A stretch of DNA of 64,000 bases from Lachnospiraceae bacterium. GTDB taxonomy: Bacteria > Bacillota > Clostridia > Lachnospirales > Lachnospiraceae. Location of the stretch: positions 1-64,000 of the forward strand of contig JAFUXA010000007.1 in assembly GCA_017470985.1 (NCBI GenBank), written 5' to 3'. Positions 1 through 7,896 of the stretch are shown in pieces. The notes below the pieces were generated by a model that worked only from the letters and a program-made list of their open reading frames with translations, was not told where the DNA came from and ran no database searches. Positions within the stretch are counted from its first letter, which is position 1, and each line of letters starts with the position of its first letter. The position numbers and the translations under genes are program-made.

Positions 1-58
1 AAGCAGTGGCTTCTATGATTTAGCCACAGCCTACCAGTCTGTGCACGTCAACTATTGA
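1..58 (+). CDS. Group II intron maturase, C-terminal end (partial)
   Basis: The frame starting at base 2 reads 18 codons ending in HVNY before a TGA stop at 56-58. The rest of the gene lies outside the window. The stop sits one base before a group II intron domain V, the usual place for an intron-encoded reverse transcriptase/maturase carried in domain IV. The tail (GFYDLATAYQSVHVNY) fits the end of such proteins, but 18 residues cannot prove it by themselves; the call rests mainly on the adjoining intron RNA. Confidence 0.55.
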   Translation, partial: SSGFYDLATAYQSVHVNY

Positions 59-130
59 AAGCGCCGTATACCGAACGGTACGTACGGTGCTGTGAGAGGA
101 CGGGAGCTAATCACTCCCTTCTACTTGATT
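59..130 (+). ncRNA. Group II intron domains V and VI (3' end of intron)
   Basis: Bases 60-91 fold as a domain V hairpin. The AGC triad at the 5' base pairs with GCT at the 3' base, then CCGTA pairs with TACGG, a two-base CG bulge follows on the 3' strand, and UACC pairs with GGUA under a GAAC loop. Domain VI follows: GGGAG at 102-106 pairs with CTCCC and lies in the usual GAGAGGAC...TTCTACTTGAT context. The 3' splice site is probably near 129-130. Domains I-IV lie upstream of the window. The loop is GAAC rather than the usual GAAA. Confidence 0.8.
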
Positions 131-238
131 TGTAAACGGTAAATCATAAGTACCTCGCTCCATTTGTAAAACCTGTGTAAAATGTTTGTGAATTTTCAGG
201 AAACTACATATCAATTCATGCAATTGCGTGTTATTATG

Positions 239-275
239 GGTGCTAAGTATATAGAAACTTAGCACCTATTTTTTA
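239..275 (+). terminator. Rho-independent terminator between intron and tspO
   Basis: GGTGCTAAG (239-247) pairs perfectly with CTTAGCACC (258-266), followed by TATTTTTT. It closes transcription coming from the intron side. It ends only a few bases before the tspO ribosome site, so it could also act as an attenuator of that gene. Confidence 0.8.
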
Positions 276-288
276 TGGAGGTATGATT

Positions 289-762
289 ATGAGGGTAAGA
301 ATTAAGCATGTAATAACTTATGTGATCTGTATTGCGATTCCGGTTGCAGCTGGTATGATATCAGCTTTTTTCACTAGTAATAATATGATGATTTTTGCTG
401 AGTTGAATAAACCGCCGCTTGCGCCGCCGGCATGGTTGTTTCCGGTTGCCTGGACTATTCTATATATTCTTATGGGTATAGCTTCAGCTCGGGTTGTGCT
501 ATCAGGACATGAGAAAACGACACAACTGATAGAATTATATTTTGCTCAACTTGTACTAAACTTTTTGTGGAGCATTATATTTTTTAATTTTTCTATGTAT
601 TACTTTGCTGCTATATGGTTGTTTGTAATGTGGCTACTTATTGTGATATTTACTGTTAAATGCAGAAAAGTAGATATGGTAGCATTTTGTTGCTTCATTC
701 CATATGTATTATGGTGCACATTTGCGTTATACTTGAATATAGGAGTTGCGATGTTAAATTAG
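289..762 (+). CDS. tspO: TspO/MBR family membrane protein
   Basis: 157-residue integral membrane protein of the tryptophan-rich sensory protein (TspO/peripheral benzodiazepine receptor) family, which binds tetrapyrroles and is linked to stress and porphyrin handling. The family signature is plain near residues 38-65: LNKPPLAPPAWLFPVAW followed by TILYILMGIAS. About five membrane helices and the length match the family. An ATG at 283 is in frame but only one base from the GGAGG at 277-281, so the ATG at 289 with seven bases of spacing is preferred. It is followed after 22 bases by a redox-defence fusion gene, and the two are probably co-transcribed. Confidence 0.9.
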   Translation: MRVRIKHVITYVICIAIPVAAGMISAFFTSNNMMIFAELNKPPLAPPAWLFPVAWTILYILMGIASARVVLSGHEKTTQLIELYFAQLVLNFLWSIIFFNFSMYYFAAIWLFVMWLLIVIFTVKCRKVDMVAFCCFIPYVLWCTFALYLNIGVAMLN

Positions 763-784
763 ATATTTTTAGGAGGACAAAACT

Positions 785-1966
785 ATGGGAACAAATGCAA
801 TGTACAATTTGAGCTATGGTCTTTTTGTTATTACAGCTAATTGCCGAGGCAGGCATAATGGTTGCATTACAAATACTGCTATACAGGTCACATCTGAACC
901 TAATCGCATATCTGTGGCAATTAATAAAGCCAATTATACACACGACATGATTGCTGAAACTGGCATGTTTACAGTATCTGTTATTAGTGAAGACGCTGAC
1001 TTTGAATTGTTTAAACATTTTGGATTTCAGTCAGGCAGGGACGTGGATAAATTTGCTGATTATAAATATTGTAAGAAAGCTGGAAATGATACCATGATTG
1101 TCACTGCAGGAACAAATGCATATATTTCGGCTGCAGTTGAACAGATGGTGGATTTGGGTAGCCATACATTATTTATTGCAGCGGTTACAGAATCAGATGT
1201 GTTGTCTGAAGCTACATCAGCGACATATGCTTATTATCAAGAGCATATTAAACCGAAGCCTGAAGCTGTTGGCACAACTCCACAGGGAGAGACCATATGG
1301 AGATGCAAAATATGCGGTTATGAATATGTGGGAGAGGAGTTGCCGGATGATTTTATATGTCCGGTGTGCAAACATCCTGCAAGTGATTTTGAAAAGATCG
1401 AACCCGTTGATCCGCCTAAGCCGAGTACAACAAATATTTACGCAGGAACTAAGACAGAGAAGAACTTATGGGAGGCATTTGCAGGAGAATCACAGGCTAG
1501 AAATAAGTATACTTATTTCGCATCTGTAGCCAAGAAGGCTGGCTATGAGCAGATAGCAGCTATGTTTCTAAAGACTGCTGAAAATGAGAAAGAGCATGCC
1601 AAGTTATGGTTCAAGGCTTTGGGTGAATTAGGAACTACAGAGGAGAATCTGGCTCATGCAGCTGAGGGCGAGAATTACGAGTGGACCGATATGTATGAGC
1701 GTATGGCGCGGGAAGCTGACGAGGAAGGCTTCCATGATTTGGCAGAACAGTTTAGAGGTGTTGCAGAAATCGAGAAGCACCATGAGGAGAGATACAAGGC
1801 ACTTCTTCATAATGTAGAAACTATGGAGGTCTTTAAGAAAGCCGGTATTACCATGTGGGAATGCCGTAACTGTGGGCATCTGGTTATGGGAACAGAAGCT
1901 CCTGATATATGTCCGGTGTGCAATCATCCGCAGAGTTTCTTTGAGGTACATGCCGAGAATTATTAA
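785..1966 (+). CDS. Flavin reductase-rubredoxin-rubrerythrin-rubredoxin fusion protein
   Basis: 393-residue cytoplasmic redox protein with four modules. Residues 1 to about 150 form an FMN-binding flavin reductase-like domain ([19 protein letters not shown]). Residues about 172-206 form a rubredoxin with CKICG and CPVCK iron ligands. Residues about 219-355 form a rubrerythrin four-helix di-iron domain with ExxH-type ligands in ENEKEHAK and EIEKHHEER. Residues about 357-393 are a second rubredoxin-like knuckle (CRNCG, CPVCN). Such proteins reduce hydrogen peroxide or oxygen in anaerobes; here electron entry, transfer and peroxidase modules sit on one chain. A strong AGGAGG lies at 771-776. The partners are known singly and in smaller fusions; the joint function is inferred. 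Confidence 0.9.
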   Translation: MGTNAMYNLSYGLFVITANCRGRHNGCITNTAIQVTSEPNRISVAINKANYTHDMIAETGMFTVSVISEDADFELFKHFGFQSGRDVDKFADYKYCKKAGNDTMIVTAGTNAYISAAVEQMVDLGSHTLFIAAVTESDVLSEATSATYAYYQEHIKPKPEAVGTTPQGETIWRCKICGYEYVGEELPDDFICPVCKHPASDFEKIEPVDPPKPSTTNIYAGTKTEKNLWEAFAGESQARNKYTYFASVAKKAGYEQIAAMFLKTAENEKEHAKLWFKALGELGTTEENLAHAAEGENYEWTDMYERMAREADEEGFHDLAEQFRGVAEIEKHHEERYKALLHNVETMEVFKKAGITMWECRNCGHLVMGTEAPDICPVCNHPQSFFEVHAENY

Positions 1967-1986
1967 AGCAGATTTGCAAGACATAT

Positions 1987-2026
1987 TTTACATAGATTTT
2001 ACATAATCTTACATTTAGATTTTACA
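1987..2026 (+). promoter_or_regulatory. Tandem PhoP-type box
   Basis: Four direct copies of TTTACA or CTTACA start at 1987, 1998, 2008 and 2021, about one helical turn apart. This resembles the Gram-positive PhoP box (direct TTAACA-like repeats with an 11-bp period). It sits just upstream of a Na/Pi transporter gene that is followed by a PhoP/PhoR-type pair, so autoregulation under phosphate limitation is likely. A TACTAT at 2036-2041 could be the -10 element. Confidence 0.7.
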
Positions 2027-2084
2027 TTCGTGGGTTACTATTAGCTTGTAAGACGAATTATTAGTAGACACGAGGTAAAATGAA

Positions 2085-3107
2085 ATGGATATTTTCGATT
2101 TTTTGAATTTAATAGGAGGCCTGGCGCTATTCCTGTATGGTATGCACAAGATGGGTGAGAGCCTAACGGAAATGGCTGGCTCCAAGATGCAACAGATTCT
2201 TGAGAGACTCACCTCCAATAAATTTGTGGGAGTCTTGCTTGGAATGGCAGTGACAGCAGTGATTCAATCTTCTTCAGCAACTACAGTTATGGTTGTGGGT
2301 TTTGTGAATTCCGGTGTTATGAAGCTGTCTCAGGCGGTAGGCATAATTATGGGAGCAAATATTGGCACTACCATTACTTCATGGATTTTATCCATGGCTG
2401 GCCTGGAGAGTGACATGCTCTTCATTAAGTTATTAAAGCCTACATCTTTTGCACCAGTTATGGCAGCAATAGGAGTAATCCTTCTTATGACCGCCAGAGA
2501 GCAGTCGAAGAAGAAACATGTTGCAGGAATTATGCTTGGCTTTGCCATATTGATGATGGGCATGAACACTATGACAACGGCTGTTTCTGGCCTGGCAGAT
2601 AATCCTGCTTTTACGGACCTTATGACAGCATTTGACAATCCATTCCTGGGAGTGCTTATGGGAGTGATTCTCACAGCAGCTATTCAGAGCTCATCGGCTT
2701 CGGTTGGAATACTTCAGGCTCTCAGTATGACAGGAGTTATTAGCTACTATGCAGCTATACCTATAGTGCTGGGACAGAATATTGGCACCTGTGTCACATC
2801 CCTGATTTCATCAGTGGGAACCAGCAGAAATGCCAGACGCACGGCTATGGTACATCTGTATTTCAACATTACAGGGGCAGTCATTTTTATGATGGGATTT
2901 TTCCTGTTAAATATTTTCATGGCACCAACTCTGCAGACCATGGCTAATCCGGCAGGAATTGCAGTGATTCATTCAATATTTAACATAGTAACGACAGTTA
3001 TACTGTTCCCATTTTCAGACAAACTGGTGGCTTGGGCTCATGCAACCATTCCGGATGGGAGAGATTATAAAACCAAAACCTCTATTAGCAAGGGAAGAGC
3101 AAGCTAG
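2085..3107 (+). CDS. Na/Pi cotransporter family protein, without PhoU domain
   Basis: 340-residue membrane protein of the NptA/PNaS family, which couples sodium entry to phosphate uptake or export. It shows the inverted repeat typical of the family: a glutamine-serine motif (VIQSSSATT near residue 60 and AIQSSSASV near 200), each followed by a GANIGTT or GQNIGTC segment. Many family members run to 500-600 residues with a C-terminal PhoU-like domain; here the chain stops soon after the membrane core. GAGGT at 2072-2076 serves the ATG. The gene lies downstream of a PhoP-type box and 19 bases before the response-regulator gene, so this looks like a phosphate-responsive operon. Confidence 0.88.
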   Translation: MDIFDFLNLIGGLALFLYGMHKMGESLTEMAGSKMQQILERLTSNKFVGVLLGMAVTAVIQSSSATTVMVVGFVNSGVMKLSQAVGIIMGANIGTTITSWILSMAGLESDMLFIKLLKPTSFAPVMAAIGVILLMTAREQSKKKHVAGIMLGFAILMMGMNTMTTAVSGLADNPAFTDLMTAFDNPFLGVLMGVILTAAIQSSSASVGILQALSMTGVISYYAAIPIVLGQNIGTCVTSLISSVGTSRNARRTAMVHLYFNITGAVIFMMGFFLLNIFMAPTLQTMANPAGIAVIHSIFNIVTTVILFPFSDKLVAWAHATIPDGRDYKTKTSISKGRAS

Positions 3108-3126
3108 GGACAAGAAGGAGGCTCAT

Positions 3127-3795
3127 ATGGCACTGATTTACATAATTGAAGATGATGCGAGTATCCGGGAGATTGAGACAATAGCTCTGTCCAATGCAGG
3201 ACATGATGTCAGAGGTTTCTCCTGTGCCAGAGATTTCTACAAAGCGGTGGATAGTGTGATACCGGATTTGTGCATTGTGGATCTGATGCTTCCTGATGAG
3301 AGCGGTAATTCTATTGTGAGAAATATTCGCAAGAATCCTTATACTCGCAAGATGCCGGTGGTTATGGTTACGGCCAAAACCGCGGAGATGGATTTCGTGA
3401 AGGGAATCGAGGATGGTGCTGATGATTATATCAAGAAACCATTTTCTGTGGTGGAATTAATAACCAGAGTCAAAGCCTTGCTGCGACGAACCTGTGTGGT
3501 GGAAGACAAGCAGCTAGTATTAGATGATTTGGTAATCAATAATGAGAAACATGAGGTGACTCTACATGGTGAAACAATTGATTTAACTTACAAGGAATAC
3601 ACCTTGCTTTGCATGTTTCTGACCAATGTAGGCAATGTCTTGACTCGCAGAATGATTATGGACCGGGTGTGGGATACTGATTATCAGGGCGAAACAAGAA
3701 CAGTGGATATGCATGTGAAGACTTTGAGACAGAAACTTGGAGAATACGGCGACAGAATCCGCACCATTAGAAATGTAGGATATGTGATTGAATGA
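3127..3795 (+). CDS. phoP: OmpR/PhoB-family response regulator (PhoP-like)
   Basis: 222-residue DNA-binding response regulator. The receiver domain (1 to about 120) has the acidic pair E8/D9-D10, the phosphoacceptor D52 in VDLMLPDE, and the conserved lysine in KKPFSVVEL. A winged-helix DNA-binding domain follows (about 130-222; YKEYTLL, RTVDMHVKTLRQKLG, IRTIRNVGY). Longer in-frame starts exist, but AAGGAGG at 3115-3121 fits ATG 3127. It overlaps the kinase gene by four bases. Assignment as the phosphate regulator rests on the Pi-transporter neighbour and the tandem box, not on the protein sequence alone. Confidence 0.85.
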   Translation: MALIYIIEDDASIREIETIALSNAGHDVRGFSCARDFYKAVDSVIPDLCIVDLMLPDESGNSIVRNIRKNPYTRKMPVVMVTAKTAEMDFVKGIEDGADDYIKKPFSVVELITRVKALLRRTCVVEDKQLVLDDLVINNEKHEVTLHGETIDLTYKEYTLLCMFLTNVGNVLTRRMIMDRVWDTDYQGETRTVDMHVKTLRQKLGEYGDRIRTIRNVGYVIE

Positions 3796-5111
3796 AGAAA
3801 AGAATTAATATGCAGCTGATAAATATTGCGCTTCTTGCAATATTGGTTACAGCAATTGGAACTACAACTTTATATTACAATCTGTTTATAAAGCAGGTGA
3901 GAAATGATTTGAAAATCTGCGCAGAAGTCTTGAAGGACTGCAGTTATTTCGATGGACAGCTTCCAACTCAGCTCAAGAATGTCAAGGCTCAGACACAGCT
4001 TCGTCTCACTTGGGTTACGGCAGATGGTACAGTACTTTATGACAATGATTATGCCACATCAGAACTGACCAATCATCTGGATAGACCAGAGATTCAGGAG
4101 GCATTTGCCACGGGAGAGGGAGAAGCTATTCGCTCATCCGAGACCATGCAGCGAGACACTTATTATTATGCAATTTTGTTAGACAATATTACAGTGCTCC
4201 GTGTATCTATGGACGCTCATAGTTTCTGGTCAGTATTTGTATCAGCCCTTCCGATGATAGCATTTATCATTTCAGGAGTACTTCTGATGTGCGTGGCAAT
4301 TTCATATATATTGACCAGACAGCTTGTTAAGCCTATTGATGACATGGTGGAAAATGTGGAAAATAATGATTTCAAATCTCCATACAAGGAATTGGAACCA
4401 TTTTCCAGAAAGATTCGTGCACAGCATGCGGATATTCTCTCGGCTGCTAAGATGCGACAGGATTTCAGCGCAAGCATATCCCATGAGCTCAAGACTCCTC
4501 TGACAGCAATTTCTGGCTATACAGAGTTGCTGGAGGAAAACATGATTGAGGAGGAGAGACGAGTACATTTTTTAAGAGAGATAAGGAAGAATTCCAACAG
4601 ACTTTTGGCACTGATAAATGATATTATTAAGTTATCAGAAGTAGATCAGGTGGAGCGGGATTATACATTTGAAAATGTAGATCTTCTAGATGTAATGACA
4701 GAGTGCGCAGAGGATTTGCGGATTAGTGCCAAGCAGAGATTTATAGATATATCATTTTCCGGATCAGGCTGTGTCATATGCGGATGCAAGGATTTGCTGA
4801 AGGAAATGCTTGAAAACCTGGTGCAGAATGCTATCAGATATAATAATCCCGGAGGCAAGGTCAGTGTCACGGTTCATGAGATAAACGGCAGAGGTGTGTG
4901 TGTTGTGGAGGACAATGGAATAGGAATTCCGCTTGCTGATCAGGAGAGAATATTTGAGAGGTTCTACAGAGTGGATAAAAGCCGGTCCAAGGAGACTGGA
5001 GGCACAGGTCTAGGCCTGGCGATTGTGAAGCACATTGTAGAACTTCATGATGCAGGAATTGAACTACATAGTGAACCAGGTGTGGGAACCAGGGTGACTG
5101 TGAGGTTTTAA
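3792..5111 (+). CDS. phoR: Sensor histidine kinase (PhoR-like)
   Basis: 439-residue membrane histidine kinase. Membrane helices lie near residues 7-28 and 150-173, bracketing an extracellular sensor region of about 120 residues, followed by a linker, a HisKA domain with phosphoacceptor H231 (SISHELKTPL) and a HATPase domain with N box (LVQNAIRYN), G1 (DNGIGIP), F box (FERFYRVD) and G2 (GGTGLGLAIV). Translation is coupled to the regulator by an ATGA overlap. It presumably senses phosphate limitation together with the upstream transporter, which is inference. Confidence 0.88.
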   Translation: MKKRINMQLINIALLAILVTAIGTTTLYYNLFIKQVRNDLKICAEVLKDCSYFDGQLPTQLKNVKAQTQLRLTWVTADGTVLYDNDYATSELTNHLDRPEIQEAFATGEGEAIRSSETMQRDTYYYAILLDNITVLRVSMDAHSFWSVFVSALPMIAFIISGVLLMCVAISYILTRQLVKPIDDMVENVENNDFKSPYKELEPFSRKIRAQHADILSAAKMRQDFSASISHELKTPLTAISGYTELLEENMIEEERRVHFLREIRKNSNRLLALINDIIKLSEVDQVERDYTFENVDLLDVMTECAEDLRISAKQRFIDISFSGSGCVICGCKDLLKEMLENLVQNAIRYNNPGGKVSVTVHEINGRGVCVVEDNGIGIPLADQERIFERFYRVDKSRSKETGGTGLGLAIVKHIVELHDAGIELHSEPGVGTRVTVRF

Positions 5112-5144
5112 TATTATGATAATGTATTGAAGGAGGACAAAATT

Positions 5145-5753
5145 ATGTATGAACAGGTGAAACTTAGTTACAATTACGATGGGTTGGAGCCATTTATGGA
5201 TGCGGAGACAGTGGAGACACATTATGCCAAGCATCATGCAACTTATACTGCCAATCTTAACTCGGCAGCAGAGGCAGCAGGGGTGGCAGACAAGCCTATA
5301 GAGAAGCTGTTGGCTGAGCTTGATACAGTTGCTGATGAGGCTCAAAGAACAGCTCTTCGCAACAACGGAGGTGGTTTTTATAATCACAATCTCTTCTTCG
5401 AGCAACTTACTCCAGGCGGAGCAACTGAGCCTACAGGCAAGTTAAAAGCTGCTATTGATGAGAAATTTGGCAGCTTTGAGGAATTGAAAGCACAGATGAC
5501 AGCCTTGGCATTGGGACAGTTCGGCTCAGGCTGGGCATGGCTTTCTAAGGATGCTGCAGGTAAGTTATATGTATCCAAGTCAGCTAATCAGGATAATCCA
5601 ATATCTCTTGGCACAGGTCATATGCCGATATTTACAATTGATGTATGGGAGCATGCATATTATCTCAAGTACAAGAATCTGCGTGCATCTTATGTGGAGA
5701 ACCTCTGGAATCTCATTAATTGGGATGTTGTTGGTGAGAGATACGAGGCGTAG
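5145..5753 (+). CDS. sodA: Superoxide dismutase (Fe/Mn family)
   Basis: 202-residue iron/manganese superoxide dismutase, which converts superoxide to hydrogen peroxide and oxygen in the cytoplasm. Metal ligands are visible: H26 in ETHYAKHH, a histidine in FYNHNLFF, and D and H in DVWEHAYYLKY. The length is normal. An upstream in-frame ATG (5127) is rejected because the strong AAGGAGG at 5130-5136 is placed for ATG 5145. The metal cannot be decided by eye. It lies 33 bases after the kinase gene and is closed by a strong terminator. With the rubrerythrin fusion it forms an oxidative-defence group. Confidence 0.93.
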   Translation: MYEQVKLSYNYDGLEPFMDAETVETHYAKHHATYTANLNSAAEAAGVADKPIEKLLAELDTVADEAQRTALRNNGGGFYNHNLFFEQLTPGGATEPTGKLKAAIDEKFGSFEELKAQMTALALGQFGSGWAWLSKDAAGKLYVSKSANQDNPISLGTGHMPIFTIDVWEHAYYLKYKNLRASYVENLWNLINWDVVGERYEA

Positions 5754-5835
5754 CAGTCATAATAGTTAAATGAGAAATCTGAGAAATGACAGGCGCTATT
5801 CCTGAATAAAACTGAATATAAAAATGTAAATTTAA

Positions 5836-5883
5836 TCCTTCCTTACCGGACATGGTAATGTCTGGTAAGGAAGGATATTTTTA
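5836..5883 (+). terminator. Strong terminator after superoxide dismutase gene
   Basis: A 17-bp stem (5836-5852 with 5859-5875, one G-U pair) with a six-base loop is followed by TATTTTTAT. It separates the stress/phosphate group from the glycan locus. Confidence 0.85.
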
Positions 5884-5910
5884 TGCAGGAATTAATCGTG
5901 TTATTTACAA

Positions 5911-5940
5911 TTGGACAATAGCCACAACATAGAATAAAAT
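5911..5940 (+). promoter_or_regulatory. Candidate promoter of the glycan locus
   Basis: TTGGAC (5911-5916) and TAAAAT (5935-5940), spaced 18 bases, match a housekeeping sigma promoter. It lies between the terminator and the first GT2 gene of the long co-oriented run. Confidence 0.5.
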
Positions 5941-5992
5941 ATCATTTGTATAAGTTTGCATATAACTATTTTGTGATAGAAAGAAGAATGAT

Positions 5993-7879
5993 ATGACAGA
6001 TATAGATAATAATAGAGATGATGTGGTATTTCCAAAACGCACATTGGGAGAGCGCATCAATAATTATTACAGACGATATGGTCTTGGTAAGACCATATTG
6101 AAAATGGGAACCAAGATACTACATATAAATGTAAATGACAATAGATATGATAAATATGTAAAGAGTCATATGATATCAGAGGATGTATTGGCGAAGCAGC
6201 GAGAGATGGTATTTGCATACACCCCTCTTATTAGTGTAGTTATTCCGATGTATCATACACCTCTTGCTTTTTTGCAGGAGTTGATAGAGGCATTTCTTAA
6301 CCAGACTTATTCTAACTGGGAGCTATGCCTGGCGGATGGCGGAGAGGATGACTCTCTACGACAGTATGTATTGGAATATTCTCATGGAGATTCCAGAGTA
6401 GTCTATGGTGTTATAGGTTCTAATGAAGGAATATCATCCAATACCAATGCTGCAATCGCAATGGCAACTGGTGAGTGGATTGGATTTTCAGATCATGACG
6501 ATTTGGTTACACCGGATGCTTTGTATGAGGTGGTCAAGGCATTGAATGAGAATCCGGAAATAGATAGTGTCTATACTGATGAAGATAAGATAGATATGCT
6601 TGGCAAGAAATATTTTGATCCTCATTTCAAACCGGATTTCAATATAGATTTGCTTTGCAGTAATAACTATATTACACATTTCTTCCTGACCAGAAAGGCT
6701 GTTATAGATAAGGCGGGCTTATTGAATAGCAAGTTTGACGGTTCACAGGATTATGACATGATTTTCCGATGCGCTGAGAATTCCAGATGTGTGCATCATG
6801 TACCGAGGGTATTATATCACTGGAGATGTCATGAGAATTCTACAGCCATGAATCCGGAGAGTAAGATGTATTGTTATGAAGCAGGACGCGGTGCTCTCAA
6901 GGCTCATTGGGATAGAATGGGGATTCCTGCTGAGACAGAGATTTTGCCGGATTATGGATACTATAGAACCCGGTATAAATGGCCTGAAAGACCCGTTGTA
7001 GATATAGTCATTGCAGATGTAACTGACATAAATGATTTAGAGCAGACTATTGCATCTATTGATTCGAAATCTACATATGATAATTATAATTTCGTGATTG
7101 TATCTGGTAAGCATAACCCAGAGGATATTAGAGGAAATATTAAAACAGAGCATAATCTGCAAATTGTGGAATTCAAGTTTGAACGCGATATCAGAGCTGT
7201 TGAATCACAGTCGACTTGTTCTGCTGGTGTAGTTGAATCACAGTCTGAGCGTTCTGCCAGACTAGTTTCCATGTATAACCATGGAATTAAGCACTGTGAT
7301 TCAGAATACATATTATTGCTGGATTCTCAGATGCAACTTGATGAAGCAAGTACCATAAAAGAGATGCTTGATGTATGTATGCGACCGGATGTTGGATGCG
7401 TAGGCACAAGAGTATATGATATCAGAGGTATCATGGAACACACTGGAGTTATTCTGGGAAATGATAAGAAACTCAGATATGTATTCAACGGAATTGACAG
7501 ACGAGATCCAGGTTATTATCATCGTGCTACATCTACAATAGATGTTACCGCTGTTCCAATGCGTGGAATGATGACGAAGAAATCTCTGTGGGATAGTGTG
7601 AGTGAATTCAATTCAGATTATTTGACAGAATTTGCTCAGGTGGATTTTGGATTGAAAATTGAGGAATCAGGTAAACTGAATGTATATACACCATACGGTG
7701 GCATAATAGATTGTGGTGATAAATGTTGTAAAACTATTGAACCTGATTTAAGTGATAATCAATCTATGGAGCAATATGATAAGCTGACTGCTAAATGGCA
7801 GCAGATTTTTGACAGATATGACAAGCATTATAATCCTAATTTCGGAGATAAGGATGCTAATTATACTATAGAATTTTAG
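5993..7879 (+). CDS. Two-domain family 2 glycosyltransferase
   Basis: 628-residue cytoplasmic glycosyltransferase of surface polysaccharide synthesis. After a basic N-terminal region, a GT-A domain (about 75-310) shows ISVVIPMYHTP, the nucleotide-binding loop, the metal-binding SDHDDLVT, and YTDEDKI as found in rhamnosyltransferase-like GT2 enzymes. A second GT2-like half (about 340-600) is more diverged. The first half is clearly paralogous to the enzyme encoded at 30882-32897 (shared THFF, FDGSQD, YHWRCH and STAMNPE). Residues about 403-424 hold an 11-residue duplication (AVESQSTCSAG, VVESQSERSAR). The ribosome site is weak (AGAAAGAAG). Donor and acceptor are unknown. Confidence 0.85.
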   Translation: MTDIDNNRDDVVFPKRTLGERINNYYRRYGLGKTILKMGTKILHINVNDNRYDKYVKSHMISEDVLAKQREMVFAYTPLISVVIPMYHTPLAFLQELIEAFLNQTYSNWELCLADGGEDDSLRQYVLEYSHGDSRVVYGVIGSNEGISSNTNAAIAMATGEWIGFSDHDDLVTPDALYEVVKALNENPEIDSVYTDEDKIDMLGKKYFDPHFKPDFNIDLLCSNNYITHFFLTRKAVIDKAGLLNSKFDGSQDYDMIFRCAENSRCVHHVPRVLYHWRCHENSTAMNPESKMYCYEAGRGALKAHWDRMGIPAETEILPDYGYYRTRYKWPERPVVDIVIADVTDINDLEQTIASIDSKSTYDNYNFVIVSGKHNPEDIRGNIKTEHNLQIVEFKFERDIRAVESQSTCSAGVVESQSERSARLVSMYNHGIKHCDSEYILLLDSQMQLDEASTIKEMLDVCMRPDVGCVGTRVYDIRGIMEHTGVILGNDKKLRYVFNGIDRRDPGYYHRATSTIDVTAVPMRGMMTKKSLWDSVSEFNSDYLTEFAQVDFGLKIEESGKLNVYTPYGGIIDCGDKCCKTIEPDLSDNQSMEQYDKLTAKWQQIFDRYDKHYNPNFGDKDANYTIEF

Positions 7880-7896
7880 GGGTGGAATTCTGTACG

